A model generated the notes under the pieces. The model was given only the letters and a program-made list of their open reading frames with translations. It made no database searches and was not told the origin of the DNA. A DNA stretch of 64,000 bases, from assembly GCA_964036045.1 (NCBI GenBank), contig OZ038380.1, positions 10,687,913 through 10,751,912 on the forward strand, read 5' to 3'. The translations under genes and the position numbers were made by a program. Below are positions 62,529 to 64,000 of this stretch, one piece after another. The number at the start of each line of letters is the position of its first letter. The first letter of the stretch is position 1. The DNA is from Eutreptiella sp. 'Long Island Sound 2002'. Its lineage: Eukaryota; Euglenozoa; Euglenophyceae; Eutreptiales; Eutreptiaceae.

Positions 62529-64000
62529 GAGTCTATTATGTCGCCATGAGCTTTTGTGTGGGGCACTTTCTGGCATCGCGTAGTGCTGATGCATAGCCAT
62601 TCATGCGAAACTTTGCTCTTGGCTGTCCCTACCATCTCCTTTATAATGTGTAGAGGGCACGTTTTACGGGTCGGAGTGAGGCCTAAGCCTTACACTCACC
62701 AATATTTCGCTCTCCTTCAAGGGCAATTTTGCTCTTGGCTGTCTCTACCATCTCTTTTATACAGCGCAGAGGGAAAGTATTATTGCTTATGGGGTGCAGT
62801 GAGGCCTAAGCTTTACACTCTCCAATCTTTAATTCATTCTTTCATAGGCAACTTACCCCTCACCAGGGCCAGTACACAGACATTCTCTTTACCTCTATTG
62901 GGGGGATATTGAGGCGTGTGATGTTCCGCAATTTCCCCCCGCTTTTGTCTGTGCCATTTTTTGGTGCGGCCCGTGTTGGAGCAGCTGTGAGTTTGTGGCT
63001 AGGATAGCCCACGGCAGCCAATTAATTTTGGGTTCCTGGCACACTGATCCTGCCATGCCAAAGGCCGTCAAGTCTAGCAGCCATTTGTGGCGGTGGCTGA
63101 AACTCCAACCACAATGCTGCCAACCGCAGCAATTTGCATTAATATTCTTTCTGAGGTGAATACCTTGCAGCAGCAGAGCCTTGTGCTGTGTCGCAACCCA
63201 TTACTTGTTTGCCAGCGCATTCAGATTATATTGTTCAATGGCTTCAACAGTTCAATGGCAGCAATGCAAGTGCAGAGAATCATTGAATTATTGATGTTTG
63301 ACTTCAGCAATGTAATTCATGTGCAGTGTGCGCCAAGCGATGGAGGGGCAAGCCAGCTTCTTGTCCTTACACCGTGGTGCATAGCAACATCTTGGGCTGC
63401 ACGTCATAAGTACCGGCAGCCCTGTGCAGTAGCAGATTTCATCCACGTTGCAACTGACCAACCTCGAGCTTGGGGGAGTGCAGATGCATGCTTTCCGTCC
63501 TGTGTCCAACGTGCTGTGCATGCATCGGTGTTCTTCAGTGATACATGGTGGGGGTTGCACCACAAGTGCTTGTCACGAGGTATTTCAAACCACATGGACA
63601 TGACAATTACAGTGCACTGAGCTTTCCAGGGCTCACCAGCTACAGCAGGACGCCGAACAGAGTAAATACCATGACACGTTGTCGTAAATGTTTATACCAC
63701 AACAAAATGGCCACACACCCGACACAATGTCATTGGTTGCACACAATGGATGGCGGTGAGGCCAAGTGCCACATGGATAGGAATTGGAGGGTAGTGCACA
63801 TCATATCCGAATCCAGGGATCTTGAATGTTGCCAATGAACTCCCGTAGCATGGCAGCACCACAAAATGCTTTTGGATCCCATGCACTGGAGGGCCTCATC
63901 AGCGCTTTTCAATACCACTTCTGGCAGTATGCGGCGTGTTCAGCTGCTGCGGGGTCTTGCCATGTGAAAGACTGGCCACCAGCCCTGGCTGGCGCAGAGG
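62529..64000. other. Spacer of the next unit, cut by the right window edge
   Basis: This 1472-bp stretch matches the first part of the other spacers, including the direct-repeat pair from 62612, and stops before the position where the next gene would start (about 64877 if the spacer has normal length). CTTTACACT replaces CCTTACACT in the second direct repeat (62811) and GACTGGCC replaces GACCGGCC near 63970. It shows that the array continues to the right. Confidence 0.9.

Larger units (their letters stand above)
1..64000 (+). repeat. Head-to-tail tandem array of an asparagine synthetase gene unit, at least 11 full copies
   Basis: The whole window is made of one unit repeated in the same orientation. 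Stop codons end at 70, 5750, 11434, 17082, 22765, 28412, 34103, 39798, 45482, 51167, 56843 and 62528, giving unit lengths of 5680, 5684, 5648, 5683, 5647, 5691, 5695, 5684, 5685, 5676 and 5685 bp. By eye, neighbouring units differ at well under 2% of positions. Each unit is a spacer of about 2.3 kb plus a gene of about 3.3 kb. The first and last units are cut by the window edges, so the true copy number is unknown. The short units (5648, 5647) share a 36-bp spacer deletion; the long ones (5691, 5695) share an 8-bp insertion in intron 1. Confidence 0.98.

Overview
The window is one uninterrupted head-to-tail tandem array. A unit of about 5.65-5.70 kb (stop codon to stop codon) carries a single + strand gene for class B (glutamine-hydrolysing) asparagine synthetase. 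There are eleven complete genes, the last 70 bp of a twelfth at the left edge, and the 5' spacer of a thirteenth at the right edge. The array therefore runs past both ends of the window. I see no other protein gene, rRNA, tRNA, transposon or CRISPR in any unit.

Each gene has three exons (1334, 143 and 308 bp) joined by two GT-AG introns (453-463 and 1095-1098 bp). The product is 594 residues: an N-terminal Ntn-type glutaminase domain with the nucleophile Cys2, followed by a PP-loop synthetase domain (SGGLDSS at 258-264). All 33 complete exons have identical lengths, while the introns and spacers carry indels. The eleven proteins differ at only five positions (44, 361, 436, 502, 571). A spacer of 2.31-2.35 kb precedes each gene. 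It ends with a pyrimidine tract and AG placed 18 bases before the ATG, which looks like a cis- or trans-splice acceptor.

Spliceosomal introns and a plant/alga-like enzyme make this a nuclear genome of a eukaryote, probably an alga or other protist. Long one-direction arrays of near-identical genes are typical of dinoflagellates, and the acceptor close to the ATG would fit spliced-leader trans-splicing. However, I see no relict spliced leader and no non-canonical GC/GA donors, so the lineage is not settled.

Neighbouring units share many variants, but some variants recur in non-adjacent units: a 36-bp spacer deletion in units 3 and 5, and a consensus GTAAGT in intron 2 of units 1, 5 and 8. This pattern suggests homogenisation by unequal exchange plus gene conversion. 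The near absence of amino-acid change suggests every copy is kept functional, presumably for gene dosage in nitrogen assimilation.
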